Below the pieces are notes generated by a model, which worked only from the letters and a program-made list of their open reading frames with translations, was not told the DNA's origin and made no database searches. From Gemmatimonas aurantiaca (lineage in GTDB: Bacteria > Gemmatimonadota > Gemmatimonadetes > Gemmatimonadales > Gemmatimonadaceae), in the NCBI RefSeq assembly GCF_037190085.1, contig NZ_JBBCJO010000006.1, forward strand, positions 101,184 to 165,183: a stretch of 64,000 bases of DNA, given 5' to 3'. Each line of letters begins with the position of its first letter. The stretch's first letter is position 1. The translations under genes and the position numbers were made by a program. Below, piece after piece: positions 35,154 through 43,608 of this stretch.

Positions 35154-35588
35154 CTACGGCCGCAGCGACGACGCCAGGTCGGCGGCCACGTGCTGCTGCA
35201 CGAATGCCAGCGCGTCGACAAAGATACGCGAACAACTCGGTGGCGCCCGCTCCGCGATGGGATGCCACCAAAAGGTGAAGCGGTGGCCGCCGTCGTCGGC
35301 GGTGTCGTGGTCCCACGTGTTGGGCAACGATGACGTGGCCATTTCGCAGAAGTGCCACACCTGACCAGGGGGCCCCTGATGCCAGGCACCGAGCTCACGC
35401 ACGGAGACCGCGCCGATGACGCCTGACTCCTCCAACAGCTCGCGCGCGGCGGCCGCAGCGATCGCTTCGCCCGCTTCGACGTTGCCCTTCACGAGTTGGG
35501 TGCCCGCGAGGGGATGCTCGAACACGAGCACCTCAAATCGGTCGCCCTGTCGGCGCAGCACGACCGGAACCACCTTCACAACAGGCAT
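35154..35588 (-). CDS. NUDIX hydrolase
   Basis: 144 residues. The NUDIX box is complete at residues 35-56: G-N-V-E-A-G-E ... R-E-L-L-E-E-S-G. Hydrolyses a nucleoside-diphosphate-linked compound, perhaps a damaged nucleotide; no substrate-specific motif seen. First gene after the attC. Confidence 0.9.
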   Translation of the reverse strand: MPVVKVVPVVLRRQGDRFEVLVFEHPLAGTQLVKGNVEAGEAIAAAAARELLEESGVIGAVSVRELGAWHQGPPGQVWHFCEMATSSLPNTWDHDTADDGGHRFTFWWHPIAERAPPSCSRIFVDALAFVQQHVAADLASSLRP

Positions 35589-35617
35589 GAACGGGACTCT
35601 AGAAGTCTGTCGTTGCG

Positions 35618-35738
35618 ACCTAACGCCAGCGTTGTGCCGCGGCCGCCTCGAATAGGACGCCGTGAACGCAGGCGCGCCAGCGCCGGAGTTACACGGCGGA
35701 CGACCGGGCGGCCGTCGGGCACCAACGCGAGGTTAGAC
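35618..35738 (-). repeat. attC site
   Basis: Opens with GTCTAAC and closes with GTTAGGT; arms CTCGCGTTGGTGCCCGACGG and GCGGCACAACGCTGG. 121 bp, near-copy of 34422-34542. Confidence 0.85.
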
Positions 35739-35748
35739 GGCAAGCTGC

Positions 35749-36768
35749 CTATACGACGTACTCGGCCCAGTCACTCCAGAGGTCGTCCGAGTAGCCCTCT
35801 CGCTGGATTCGCTCCAATACTGGCGGGGAGAATGCGTCGGATGACCAGCCGACTGAACGACCAAGTCCACCCACAAAGAGACTTCGTTGAAAGTAGGTCG
35901 CGTACGTGCGAAGCGCGGCGTTTTCCTTCGCCATGAGTCGGGTAAGATGTTCGACGAGAGCACTCATGACTTCACCTCGCGAACGTTGGGTAGCGTCGAG
36001 GTTTCGACTCATCATGTAGCAGGTCACTGGACCGCCTACCCTGTCGTCTGCTTCGAAGAGCTCTCGGTGATCATCGTTGACGTGAGGAAAGACGGCCAAA
36101 GACTTAGTGGCAACGCACGTTACGAGATCGGCGACACAAACGACGTCGGGAATCTGCCAAGGATGCTCGACCCTATCGAAGATCGCGTTCTCCAAGCTCT
36201 CGAGAAGTCGGAAGTATGCTGTGTCCTCTCCGGCGCTCCACGTGTGAGAGTGGGCGAGTACACCGAAGGCAATCTCACGCTGCAGCTCTCGGTACGGCGT
36301 GCCAGTGCGTGTCTCAGACATCGATTTAATACTCTTACAGCTCTCGACAATCTTGGGCAGATGAGCAGGGCGCAGAGTCAGTTTGCACTCGAACGCAGCT
36401 ACGACGCCTCCTGCGAGATATGTCTTCTTGTCGCGAAGGTGAAGTGGGTAGTCAGGGCGAAGAACCAGCACATCAACCTGAGGACTCGCCTCGCCGCTCG
36501 CACCAAGAATTCGCCCCTTAGTGACAACAGGATAGGTCGCCGGAAGCCAGTTGCGTAGCAGGGTCGCCCAGTTTTCCTCTCCTTGGTCACCGGCAGTGCC
36601 GGGATCTTCACCAACCCGGGACTGAATCCGCGCGTACTCATTCGACATCTGGTCTTGAAGTGACCTCATGAACGCCGCGAGGTCGTGCTCCTTTAGTTGC
36701 TCGTGTGCGCTTGTCGGCATGTATAGACCATTTCTCGATTCGGGAGGGGAATACCGCGAGGCGACCAT
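35749..36768 (-). CDS. DUF6602 protein, nuclease-like fold
   Basis: 339 residues. The first half matches DUF6602: GDQGEENWATLLRNWLP, then VDVLVLRPDYP and VVAAFECKLTL, an E...D...ExK series of the PD-(D/E)XK nuclease type. The C-terminal half has no recognised domain. Ribosome site AGGGAGA before the ATG at 36768. Defence against foreign DNA is a reasonable guess, not shown. Confidence 0.72.
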   Translation of the reverse strand: MVASRYSPPESRNGLYMPTSAHEQLKEHDLAAFMRSLQDQMSNEYARIQSRVGEDPGTAGDQGEENWATLLRNWLPATYPVVTKGRILGASGEASPQVDVLVLRPDYPLHLRDKKTYLAGGVVAAFECKLTLRPAHLPKIVESCKSIKSMSETRTGTPYRELQREIAFGVLAHSHTWSAGEDTAYFRLLESLENAIFDRVEHPWQIPDVVCVADLVTCVATKSLAVFPHVNDDHRELFEADDRVGGPVTCYMMSRNLDATQRSRGEVMSALVEHLTRLMAKENAALRTYATYFQRSLFVGGLGRSVGWSSDAFSPPVLERIQREGYSDDLWSDWAEYVV

Positions 36769-36795
36769 CGCTCTCCCTGAAAGTTTCGTGCAACC

Positions 36796-36892
36796 GTCTA
36801 ACGCCGAAGTTCAGCTGCGGAGCCGCGAGGATGACTTTTGTTGCCCGCCTAGGACTATGCGCGGCTCCGTCAGCTGCAACGATTTGTTAGGT
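36796..36892 (-). repeat. attC site
   Basis: Opens with ACCTAAC and closes with GTTAGAC; CGTTGCAGCTGACGGAGCCGC pairs with GCGGCTCCGCAGCTGAAC (CAGCTG subfamily). Confidence 0.85.
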
Positions 36893-36893
36893 G

Positions 36894-37460
36894 TCACGGA
36901 TCACCAGCAGTCAGCCCTGCGCGTAACTCGGGCGAGAGGCGTCCATACGTCGATAGATAGAATTGCGCATTGGAGTGCCCGGACCACAGCGCGAAGTCAA
37001 TGATCGTAAACGCTTCTCGCGCTCCTGGAACGAAGCACGAGGCATCCAGTACGTCGATACGCGGAAGTCTTGCCGCGATCAGCTTGAGCACGTTTTCCAT
37101 CTCTTCGCGAGGCGGCCCGGCGACGTCCCTCACCTTCACATCGTGTCCGCTCAGCCGCTCGATGCGAAAGGCGCACCTTGGCACGTACGGCTGGCCCGTG
37201 CTGGACGGGCCAAGATCGAGTCCGGCTAGATCAAGGCGGCCGAAGTATTTCGGAGTGAAGCGAACCAGCTCGGAGTCATCCTGAATCGATTCGTATGCGC
37301 GAACCTCTGCCTCGAAGAGACGAGCGGTAACGAAGTCATGGTCCTCCCAGTCCTCGACAGGATCATGAGTATGCTTCGCGCGGCGGTAGACCTTAGCGAC
37401 CGTTTCGTCACCCAAGTCGATAATGTCTGCGAATCCGCCACTGCCTAGAATCGACAGCAT
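36894..37460 (-). CDS. mini protein-kinase-like protein
   Basis: 188 residues from the ATG at 37460. The start reads as a kinase N-lobe: glycine-rich loop LGSGGFADIIDLG and a VAKVY lysine. Near residue 165, FTIIDFALW could replace the DFG segment. No HxD catalytic loop is recognisable before it, and the C-lobe is missing. Either a pseudokinase or a small new kinase-fold family. Confidence 0.6.
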   Translation of the reverse strand: MLSILGSGGFADIIDLGDETVAKVYRRAKHTHDPVEDWEDHDFVTARLFEAEVRAYESIQDDSELVRFTPKYFGRLDLAGLDLGPSSTGQPYVPRCAFRIERLSGHDVKVRDVAGPPREEMENVLKLIAARLPRIDVLDASCFVPGAREAFTIIDFALWSGHSNAQFYLSTYGRLSPELRAGLTAGDP

Positions 37461-37486
37461 GGTTCCTCTGATGAATCGTGAGTGAC

Positions 37487-37607
37487 ACCTAACGCCGCGT
37501 TCTGCGGCAAAGGCTCTCATAAATTAGCGGTGAACTGCGCAGGGCGGAGCCCTGCGCAGTTACACAGCCTACCGCCCTGCCTTTGACTGCAGCAACGCTC
37601 GTTAGGC
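37487..37607 (-). repeat. attC site
   Basis: Opens with GCCTAAC and closes with GTTAGGT; long central palindrome AACTGCGCAGGG/CCCTGCGCAGTT. Confidence 0.87.
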
Positions 37608-38192
37608 ATCTTCTCGGCGCGGAGGTGGGCCGAGGTCATGATCGAATGCGAGCGCATGCAAAGCGCGCAATGCACCCGTCGCGTGCTCGCCCCAATGCGT
37701 TCCAAAATGTAGCTGCCATCGCCATGCAGCGACGTCAATCTCGCCGCGCCGCCACGGGAGCAATCCGCGGCGGAGGTCGCGCGCGATGCTGAGGATGTCG
37801 TCTGCCAGGTTTCCTGTGACGGGAGTTTCCGACTCTGCAGAATACGGTGCGAATACTTCACGATATCGGGCGCGAGGACCCAGATGGGTGGTCAGGGCTC
37901 GCATCCGAGTCATGAATTCGGAAGTCGATTCGAGTTCTGGCTCCGGCCGCGTTCGAGGACTATTGCCCAGGTCGAGTTCGACGTCATTCGCGTCAGATTC
38001 GTCATGGTCCTTTGCATCATCGACAAAAGTTGTCACGTCGGGCAGCGCCAGTGCAGATGCATAGAGGACCGGAAGCCGCCTATGGACTTCGTGCAGGAAA
38101 CTCTCGGGCGACATCTGCAACGCGCTGTCCACAAGTGCACAGAATCCGTCAGCCCGATTCGCGAATACGTGAATGGATTCGTCAGAGATCAC
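37602..38192 (-). CDS. DUF5063 protein
   Basis: 196 residues from a GTG. DUF5063 pattern: ANRADGFCALVDSA near the start and DDILSIARDLRRGLL ... WRWQLHFGTHWGEHATGALRALH at the end. Cytoplasmic, function unknown. Stop in the attC core. Confidence 0.72.
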   Translation of the reverse strand: MISDESIHVFANRADGFCALVDSALQMSPESFLHEVHRRLPVLYASALALPDVTTFVDDAKDHDESDANDVELDLGNSPRTRPEPELESTSEFMTRMRALTTHLGPRARYREVFAPYSAESETPVTGNLADDILSIARDLRRGLLPWRRGEIDVAAWRWQLHFGTHWGEHATGALRALHALAFDHDLGPPPRREDA

Positions 38193-38226
38193 AGGTGTTT
38201 GCCTTGCGCCGATGGTAGTCGAAGAT

Positions 38227-38337
38227 GCCTAACGCTCGCGTTCTGCTGCGGGGCCCTTCCAAAGGATGTGGCCAGCGACCGAAGGGAGCAAGGCCACAAT
38301 CCTTGAAGGCCCTGCCAGCAGCAACGCAAGGTTAGAC
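38227..38337 (-). repeat. attC site
   Basis: Opens with GTCTAAC (contains the next gene's stop) and closes with GTTAGGC. Closely similar to 42529-42639. Confidence 0.88.
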
Positions 38338-39075
38338 GGCAGCGGTGCTTGCCTCACCGTTTCTCGGTGTCGGCAATCTGTGTGATGCCAGGCGCGTCTG
38401 GACTTCGACGCAAAGCGCAAGGAAATAGTCGCGCGCGTAAGCCGTCGCAATCCACGAGTACTCGTTGGATATCCGCAATTGATCGCCGTGCTGCGACGAA
38501 GTAACGACGACATATGCTTCGGCATTGCTCACACTCTTTCGGTGCGCCGCCTGCAGAAACGCCTTTGTTCGAACAATCTGCCGTAGCGCTCCGGCGTCAC
38601 GCGACTCGTTCAAGAGTCCGCCTGCGTGCATTTGACAGTGTCTGATCTTCAACGCTGCATTCACCTGTGGCCAAAGTTCCTGCCGCGAAGTACTGACTCC
38701 CAGCTTGCTGAGAGTGTTGAGCGATCGCTGTAGTCCCTGCCCCTTAGCCGAGACTGGCTCCTTTGAGTCCTCAAGCGCGAGTCGCGCCAACCGCAGTGTG
38801 AACACCTCCAACAGCGAGAGAGCCACAAAGAGATTGCTTACGGCTTGATAGTGTGGAAATGCAGAGTCAAGACTCTCGGACTCGAGCCCAATCCGTAGCG
38901 CGCGAGTTTTTGAGGCGGTGGGGAAGTACGCAGCCAGTTTCCGTGATTCGATCCGCTTGAGCGTGTCGATGAGCTGCGGAGTCTTCCACACGTAGTCGAG
39001 CAGGATCATGAACTGCCAATTTGCATCGCCTACGAGAGCCGGAATGGCGTCTGTCGGATTCCGAGAGTGAGTCAT
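38332..39075 (-). CDS. hypothetical protein, possibly HEPN-like
   Basis: 247 residues, mostly helical. RHCQMH at 145-150 within a long helix resembles the R-x4-H active motif of HEPN ribonucleases, and the two flanking helical halves fit that fold loosely. The N-terminal 80 residues are unrecognised. Single-gene cassette. Confidence 0.5.
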   Translation of the reverse strand: MTHSRNPTDAIPALVGDANWQFMILLDYVWKTPQLIDTLKRIESRKLAAYFPTASKTRALRIGLESESLDSAFPHYQAVSNLFVALSLLEVFTLRLARLALEDSKEPVSAKGQGLQRSLNTLSKLGVSTSRQELWPQVNAALKIRHCQMHAGGLLNESRDAGALRQIVRTKAFLQAAHRKSVSNAEAYVVVTSSQHGDQLRISNEYSWIATAYARDYFLALCVEVQTRLASHRLPTPRNGEASTAAV

Positions 39076-39094
39076 TGAGAAAGTGCTGAATGCC

Positions 39095-39192
39095 GTCTAA
39101 CGCCCAGCTTCTGCTGCGGGCGAACCCATAAAATGCAGCGGCGCAGCCGCTGCTTCTATAAACTCGCCCGCCAGCAGCAAGCAACATTAGCC
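39095..39192 (-). repeat. attC site
   Basis: Opens with GGCTAAT and closes with GTTAGAC; arms GTTGCTTGCTGCTGGCGGGC and CCCGCAGCAGAAGC, central GCAGCGGC palindrome. Confidence 0.85.
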
Positions 39193-39957
39193 AGCAAGCG
39201 GGGCAAGGTCCGCGAACTGCGGAACCGAGTATAGAGTGGAGTGCTCGATAGTCCCCTGATAGCCGACGCACCGTAACTGCTGTGTTGCTACCTGAGCTTC
39301 CTCTTTCGACCAGCGGGGATCAAGAAGTATGTGTTCCACCAGCTCGTTCGGATCGCAGTCAAACTTGAAAATGTCACTGCAACCTTGCTTTCCCGTATGG
39401 CGATCGAAAAGCAGTCGCGTTTCCATCTCATGTGAGAACTGAGTGCGCTTGAGTAGCAGCGTCTTCGCAATCGCTAGGCCATCTGACGTCAAAAGCTGTG
39501 CTCCGACGTTTAGCTTCGATAGCCATTGATGAATGGAGTCTTCCTTCTGGTACTCAACTCGACCCAGAAAGCATTGAATCGCGGAGAGTTGTGAGTCTGC
39601 TCGATAGATCGTGTCAAAAAGTGCTCCTGCTCGCACCTTGAGGCGCATACCACGCACCTTTCCTGGCGCGTAAATGCGCCAAGTCGCATCGGTCTCAGGT
39701 TCGCTATGGCACCAGCACTGGCCATAGAAGCGATGCGTTAGACCCGCGAGCGTAGCGAATTGATCTTCGCCTATTTGCACGCGGCAGCGCGAGAGGAAGT
39801 TCTCGAACGGATCATCCCACTTTCGCGGTGCCACCAGAACGTTCTTCCGTTCGCTGAAGAGCTGCAGTGCTCTATCGGATGGAAAGACTCGCCAAAGCCT
39901 GTCGTCTTCGCTGGTTTGCAACAGGTTACGCGTCGGCGGGGAATCGTCGAGTAGCAT
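39187..39957 (-). CDS. DUF2971 protein
   Basis: 256 residues. DUF2971 features: LWRVFPSDRALQLFSERKNVLVAPRKWDDPFE at the N-terminus, YGQCWCHSEPETDATWRIY in the centre and VEHILLDPRWSKEEA late. This family is common in mobile and cassette contexts; function unknown. Confidence 0.78.
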   Translation of the reverse strand: MLLDDSPPTRNLLQTSEDDRLWRVFPSDRALQLFSERKNVLVAPRKWDDPFENFLSRCRVQIGEDQFATLAGLTHRFYGQCWCHSEPETDATWRIYAPGKVRGMRLKVRAGALFDTIYRADSQLSAIQCFLGRVEYQKEDSIHQWLSKLNVGAQLLTSDGLAIAKTLLLKRTQFSHEMETRLLFDRHTGKQGCSDIFKFDCDPNELVEHILLDPRWSKEEAQVATQQLRCVGYQGTIEHSTLYSVPQFADLAPLAG

Positions 39958-39985
39958 CGAAACCTGAGTAGGATGGTGGGTATCT

Positions 39986-40111
39986 GGCTAACGCCCCAGC
40001 GTTCTGCTTCAGCGCCTCCAACAAGATGCGGCGGGACGGGCGACGTGCGCCAGCGCGGCGCCCGCCTGCCGCACACCGCATTGCGCTGTCGGCAGCAACG
40101 CGCCGTTAGGC
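39986..40111 (-). repeat. attC site
   Basis: Opens with GCCTAAC and closes with GTTAGCC; 126 bp with GCGCGGCGCCCGCCTGCCGC in its centre. Near-copy of 48299-48423. Confidence 0.87.
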
Positions 40112-40177
40112 AGCCGTAGCGAAACACAACTGCTGCTGGCAACCATACACCACTCGTCCGGTGCCTCGTTACACCAC

Positions 40178-40627
40178 TTACGCTATTCTCGCACGCTCTG
40201 GCAAGCCAACAGCTTTCTGCTCCGCTTCTTCAGGACCAACCAGCAGAACGCGAAGGTCTTGGACCGAAACATCGTCAACCTTCGATCGCATTTTCGACAC
40301 TACAGTGGCCAGCGCATCCGCGGATGGCCCGGACCTAACTGCCGCACCGACTCTTTCGAAGTGAACGAGAGCGCGGATAACTTCGGCGCTCCCGTAGACT
40401 GCGATCCGAGCTTTCGCGTCCGCTCCATCGCGATATACGTCGCGGAGTTCTTCGTCTGATCGCAGATGCGCTGATGCTGCAAGCGCCTTTAGGTAGTCGA
40501 CGTACGCTTGCGATCGTAAGTTATCCTGCTGCTTCTGGTGTTCTGACCGCCGACCAAGTCGGAATTGAAGCGCCGCACCAACGACGATCCCGATCAACGG
40601 CAGTATGGCGAGGAAGATATTGTCCAA
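40178..40627 (-). CDS. single-pass membrane hypothetical protein
   Basis: 149 residues from a TTG with GGAG upstream. Membrane helix at about 4-20 (IFLAILPLIGIVVGAAL), then a helical cytoplasmic domain (HQKQQDNLRSQAYVDYLKALA). Resembles small membrane-anchored helical cassette proteins; no function. Confidence 0.55.
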   Translation of the reverse strand: MDNIFLAILPLIGIVVGAALQFRLGRRSEHQKQQDNLRSQAYVDYLKALAASAHLRSDEELRDVYRDGADAKARIAVYGSAEVIRALVHFERVGAAVRSGPSADALATVVSKMRSKVDDVSVQDLRVLLVGPEEAEQKAVGLPERARIA

Positions 40628-40646
40628 CCGGACTCCGTTGTTGTCT

Positions 40647-40760
40647 GCCTAACGCCCAGCGTTCTGCCGCGGCGGCGCTGCCATAAGGTGCGGCCCGCGA
40701 GCGGAGCGAGCAAGGCCGCTTCCTTATGGCGCCGCCGCCGGCAGCAACGCGTCGTTAGAC
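40647..40760 (-). repeat. attC site
   Basis: Opens with GTCTAAC and closes with GTTAGGC; arms GACGCGTTGCTGCCGGCGGC and GCCGCGGCAGAACGC. Confidence 0.88.
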
Positions 40761-41435
40761 GGCATGCGATTGGCGACGGTTCACCACCTCGCACATGATT
40801 AGCCGAGCCTTACAATCTGCCGATACGATTGGCTCAACGACCGTGTTCGCGAGAAAACGCGCCGCCGACTCCTTCACAAACTGCGTCCGCATCGTCGTGC
40901 GAAATAGCTCGACACTGGAAAACACATCAGACCACCACGGCCCGCTGCCGACATACGCATCAACCATCAGGAACATGCAACTCTCCACAGCCGGAGACAA
41001 CTCCGCGAAAAGTTCGAGCTTGATGAGATCCTGTTCGACTTCCCAAGGTGCCGGTCCCGTATGCCCGCGATTCTCGAGGTGCACACGAAACGGCTTGCCA
41101 AGCACGCATTGCGAGCGGCGATCGTCCGCCTTGCTCGACTTCACTTCGAGAATATGAAAGCGATCTCCACGTTGAACAACGAGATCCGGTCGACTTCTGG
41201 CAGGAAACGCTTGAGTCGATATACCTAGCGTCTGACGAAGCTCCGCTCGCTCGATCAATCCGTCAACCACCAATTGATCACGAACGACGTCACGCATGAG
41301 CCTCTCTAGAAGGTGTTCGCGAACGTCGAATCGACCGCCGGTCACTCGCGGCCGACAAAGGGTCCGCAACGTTTGGTCCGTGACCAATCGTCCCCGAAGC
41401 GCTGTGATAGGCCATGGTTCGAAAAACGTCGACAA
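40755..41435 (-). CDS. PD-(D/E)XK nuclease-like protein
   Basis: About 226 residues. ARSRPDLVVQRGDRFHILEVKSSKADD gives the D...ExK active-site pattern of this fold, followed by a helical second half. The frame is open through the upstream attC and has no ATG after it. A TTG at 41435 is the most upstream candidate start; the true start is uncertain. Confidence 0.6.
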   Translation of the reverse strand: MSTFFEPWPITALRGRLVTDQTLRTLCRPRVTGGRFDVREHLLERLMRDVVRDQLVVDGLIERAELRQTLGISTQAFPARSRPDLVVQRGDRFHILEVKSSKADDRRSQCVLGKPFRVHLENRGHTGPAPWEVEQDLIKLELFAELSPAVESCMFLMVDAYVGSGPWWSDVFSSVELFRTTMRTQFVKESAARFLANTVVEPIVSADCKARLIMCEVVNRRQSHAV

Positions 41436-41464
41436 TGTGTATCCCGTAAACCAACGTGGTTGCC

Positions 41465-41526
41465 GTCTAACGTACTGGCGTTCAGCGGCGGCGCGAAGCG
41501 CCGTCCGCTGCAACGCCTTGTTAGCC
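41465..41526 (-). repeat. compact 62-bp attC
   Basis: Opens with GGCTAAC and closes with GTTAGAC; AGGCGTTGCAGCGGACGGCG and CGCCGCTGAACGCC pair. Like the 29237 site in length, but different in sequence. Confidence 0.85.
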
Positions 41527-41543
41527 AGGGTGGCTGCCTCTGC

Positions 41544-42485
41544 CTACAGTGTGGCGATCGCCAGCCTGAAGCCGTTTCGAAGGTAGATCGCCTGCTTGGC
41601 AGCGCGGTCGACCGCGATACGGTCGTTGTAGATCTCAAGATTCGCCACGGCATCGTCATCAAAGCGAAGCGACATCTGGGCCGTGACCATCCCCATGACC
41701 TCGGCGTCGAAGTCGATGGGCGCGCCGACGAAGAGCTGTCCGACAAAGAGTTGAGCATCGTTACCAACGAGACGCTTTGCTGGTGCGCGCGCACCAAACG
41801 TCGAGACGCCGACTGTCACTTCAGCCAGCTGGTCGACGGCATAGACGGTCGATGAGACCAGAAACGTCAGATCGTTGTCCATTGTGAGCGGGTGCGGCGG
41901 AGCGGGGATGGGAGTCGGTCGATTGTTCGGGGTAGCGACTTGGAACTGATTGCCGTTCTGCCACCAGACATTCGAACTGTTGCTGAAGAGCAACCCTGTG
42001 CCAGCCTTCACAGCTCTACCAAAACGCTTGGCCATCGCATAAAGCAGATCCGCGCCGTCTTCGCCAGCTCCTGTGTTGCAAGCCCAGATCGACATCAATG
42101 GGGACGGCGAAGACTTCAACCTCTCCAGTTGGGGACCCCAAGAATACTCGTTCCACCCGAGAATGTACTTGTTGGTGTCAAATGGCCCCGACTGCCCAGC
42201 GCCTGTCTCCAGAAGGCCTTCGCTGCCGTGCCCGCCAATGTTGCATGCGCCCGTCCCCTTCTCAAGCTCAGGGAGGTCCGGTGCGATGGTCAGAGCTACG
42301 GGAATGAGCAGATTGTCGACCGCGTGAGAGGTGGAGCCGTGGCGCTTGCACTGCCAGAAACGAGCTGCGACGTTGTTGTTGGCACCGTTGTCAGGCCCAT
42401 TCGAGACTGTGTTCCGGTCGCCGATGCCGCTTGGCACTGCGAGGTATGCAACCTTGTCGAGAGGAGTGAGGTTCTGTTTTGCCAT
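41544..42485 (-). CDS. caspase-like (clan CD) cysteine peptidase candidate
   Basis: 313 residues. NIGGHGSEG with His86 and SIWACNTGAGEDG with Cys136 form the His-Cys dyad pattern of clan CD proteins (caspase/CHAT/DUF4347 type), in the right order and spacing. The rest is beta-rich with no membrane segment. CHAT-type proteases act in programmed death and defence, but nothing here proves such a role. Single-gene cassette. Confidence 0.62.
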   Translation of the reverse strand: MAKQNLTPLDKVAYLAVPSGIGDRNTVSNGPDNGANNNVAARFWQCKRHGSTSHAVDNLLIPVALTIAPDLPELEKGTGACNIGGHGSEGLLETGAGQSGPFDTNKYILGWNEYSWGPQLERLKSSPSPLMSIWACNTGAGEDGADLLYAMAKRFGRAVKAGTGLLFSNSSNVWWQNGNQFQVATPNNRPTPIPAPPHPLTMDNDLTFLVSSTVYAVDQLAEVTVGVSTFGARAPAKRLVGNDAQLFVGQLFVGAPIDFDAEVMGMVTAQMSLRFDDDAVANLEIYNDRIAVDRAAKQAIYLRNGFRLAIATL

Positions 42486-42528
42486 GGTTGTTTGTTCCTT
42501 GCGAGAAGTCGGGGGAATACTGAACTCT

Positions 42529-42639
42529 GGCTAACGCTCGCGTTGTACTGCGGGGCCCTTCAACAGGATGCGACCAGCGAGCGCAGCGAGCAAGGTCGCA
42601 ATCCTTGAAGGCCCCGACAGTACCAACGCAAGGTTAGGC
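42529..42639 (-). repeat. attC site
   Basis: Opens with GCCTAAC and closes with GTTAGCC; similar to 38227 except in the loop bases and one arm (GGTACTGTCGGGG). Confidence 0.88.
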
Positions 42640-43455
42640 CTCAGTCGAGGGCGACGACTTTTCTTCAACTTCAGCACCATACTGCCACTGACGCCCAACA
42701 ATCCGATGCTTGATCTTGCATGCGCTGCAGTCGAACTCAAAACCGATATCAAGATGCCGGTTTTCTACGGTGGTGGATGCTCCGCAGGCGACGCACTGAA
42801 AGTCCGACGCCATGAGTTTCGGAATGAAGCCACCATCGACCTCATCCAAATGATACTGCGCACCACAGGCAGGATTCAGGCAATCAGCGCGACGCAGGCT
42901 GCGCGCGGACTTCTCGTTGCGAACTACGACCGACTTGCACCTCTTGCATGGAAAGCTGATGATGGTCGCAAGAGTCGATTCAAATGTACTGTCGACAACT
43001 GGTTGTAGTTCGGCTACAAAGTCCGCCAACTTCCTCCGAAGCATTACGTAGTCAACGTGCGTCACGCCGTTCACCGTGGGTGTCGCTACGTGAAGATAGC
43101 TCCCAATAGAGTTATAGATCTTTCGTAGGCGAGCGAGTGGAATGACTTTTCTCTCTCCGAGAACCGTTAGCGGCGCCGCAAGCTGACCGTCGGGAGTCTC
43201 CGGCGCAAAGCGCACGATCACTGGTCTGTTCGCGTCGGGCTCAAATTCTGACAACGCCTTCATTGCCTGAGGTGGCTGCCAGACCGCCAGGACGGACGGT
43301 GGAATTCTATCGGAAAATGTTTGGAGTTTTGCGTATGTTAGCGCCTCAAGGACGAAGCGAAGTTCGAGACAGGCGTAGGTGAGGTCTTCGTCACTTCCGC
43401 TATCAATCAGTCTTCGCGCCTTGGAGAAGGCGCTCTTTTTGATGGTTTGATACAT
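42634..43455 (-). CDS. hypothetical protein with two zinc-ribbon-like Cys clusters
   Basis: 273 residues. A helical N-terminal domain of about 160 residues (ACLELRFVLEALTYAKLQ) precedes Cys pairs CKRC, CLNPAC, CVAC and CSAC in the last 90 residues, enough for two zinc sites. Possibly nucleic-acid binding. Unknown family. Confidence 0.55.
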   Translation of the reverse strand: MYQTIKKSAFSKARRLIDSGSDEDLTYACLELRFVLEALTYAKLQTFSDRIPPSVLAVWQPPQAMKALSEFEPDANRPVIVRFAPETPDGQLAAPLTVLGERKVIPLARLRKIYNSIGSYLHVATPTVNGVTHVDYVMLRRKLADFVAELQPVVDSTFESTLATIISFPCKRCKSVVVRNEKSARSLRRADCLNPACGAQYHLDEVDGGFIPKLMASDFQCVACGASTTVENRHLDIGFEFDCSACKIKHRIVGRQWQYGAEVEEKSSPSTEA

Positions 43456-43469
43456 GACCCCTCCATGAG

Positions 43470-43579
43470 GCCTAACGCTCGCGTTCTCTTGCAGGGCCTT
43501 TCAATCAAATGCGACCAGTGAGCGTAGCGAACAGGGAGCCATCAATAGCGGCCCTGTCAAGAGCAACGCAGGGTTAGGC
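43470..43579 (-). repeat. attC site
   Basis: Opens with GCCTAAC and closes with GTTAGGC; CTGCGTTGCTCTTGACAGGGCC pairs with GGCCCTGCAAGAGAACGCG-like arm. Confidence 0.87.
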
Positions 43580-43608
43580 GTCGCGGTTCGCCGCGCTCAC
43601 TGAGTGCG

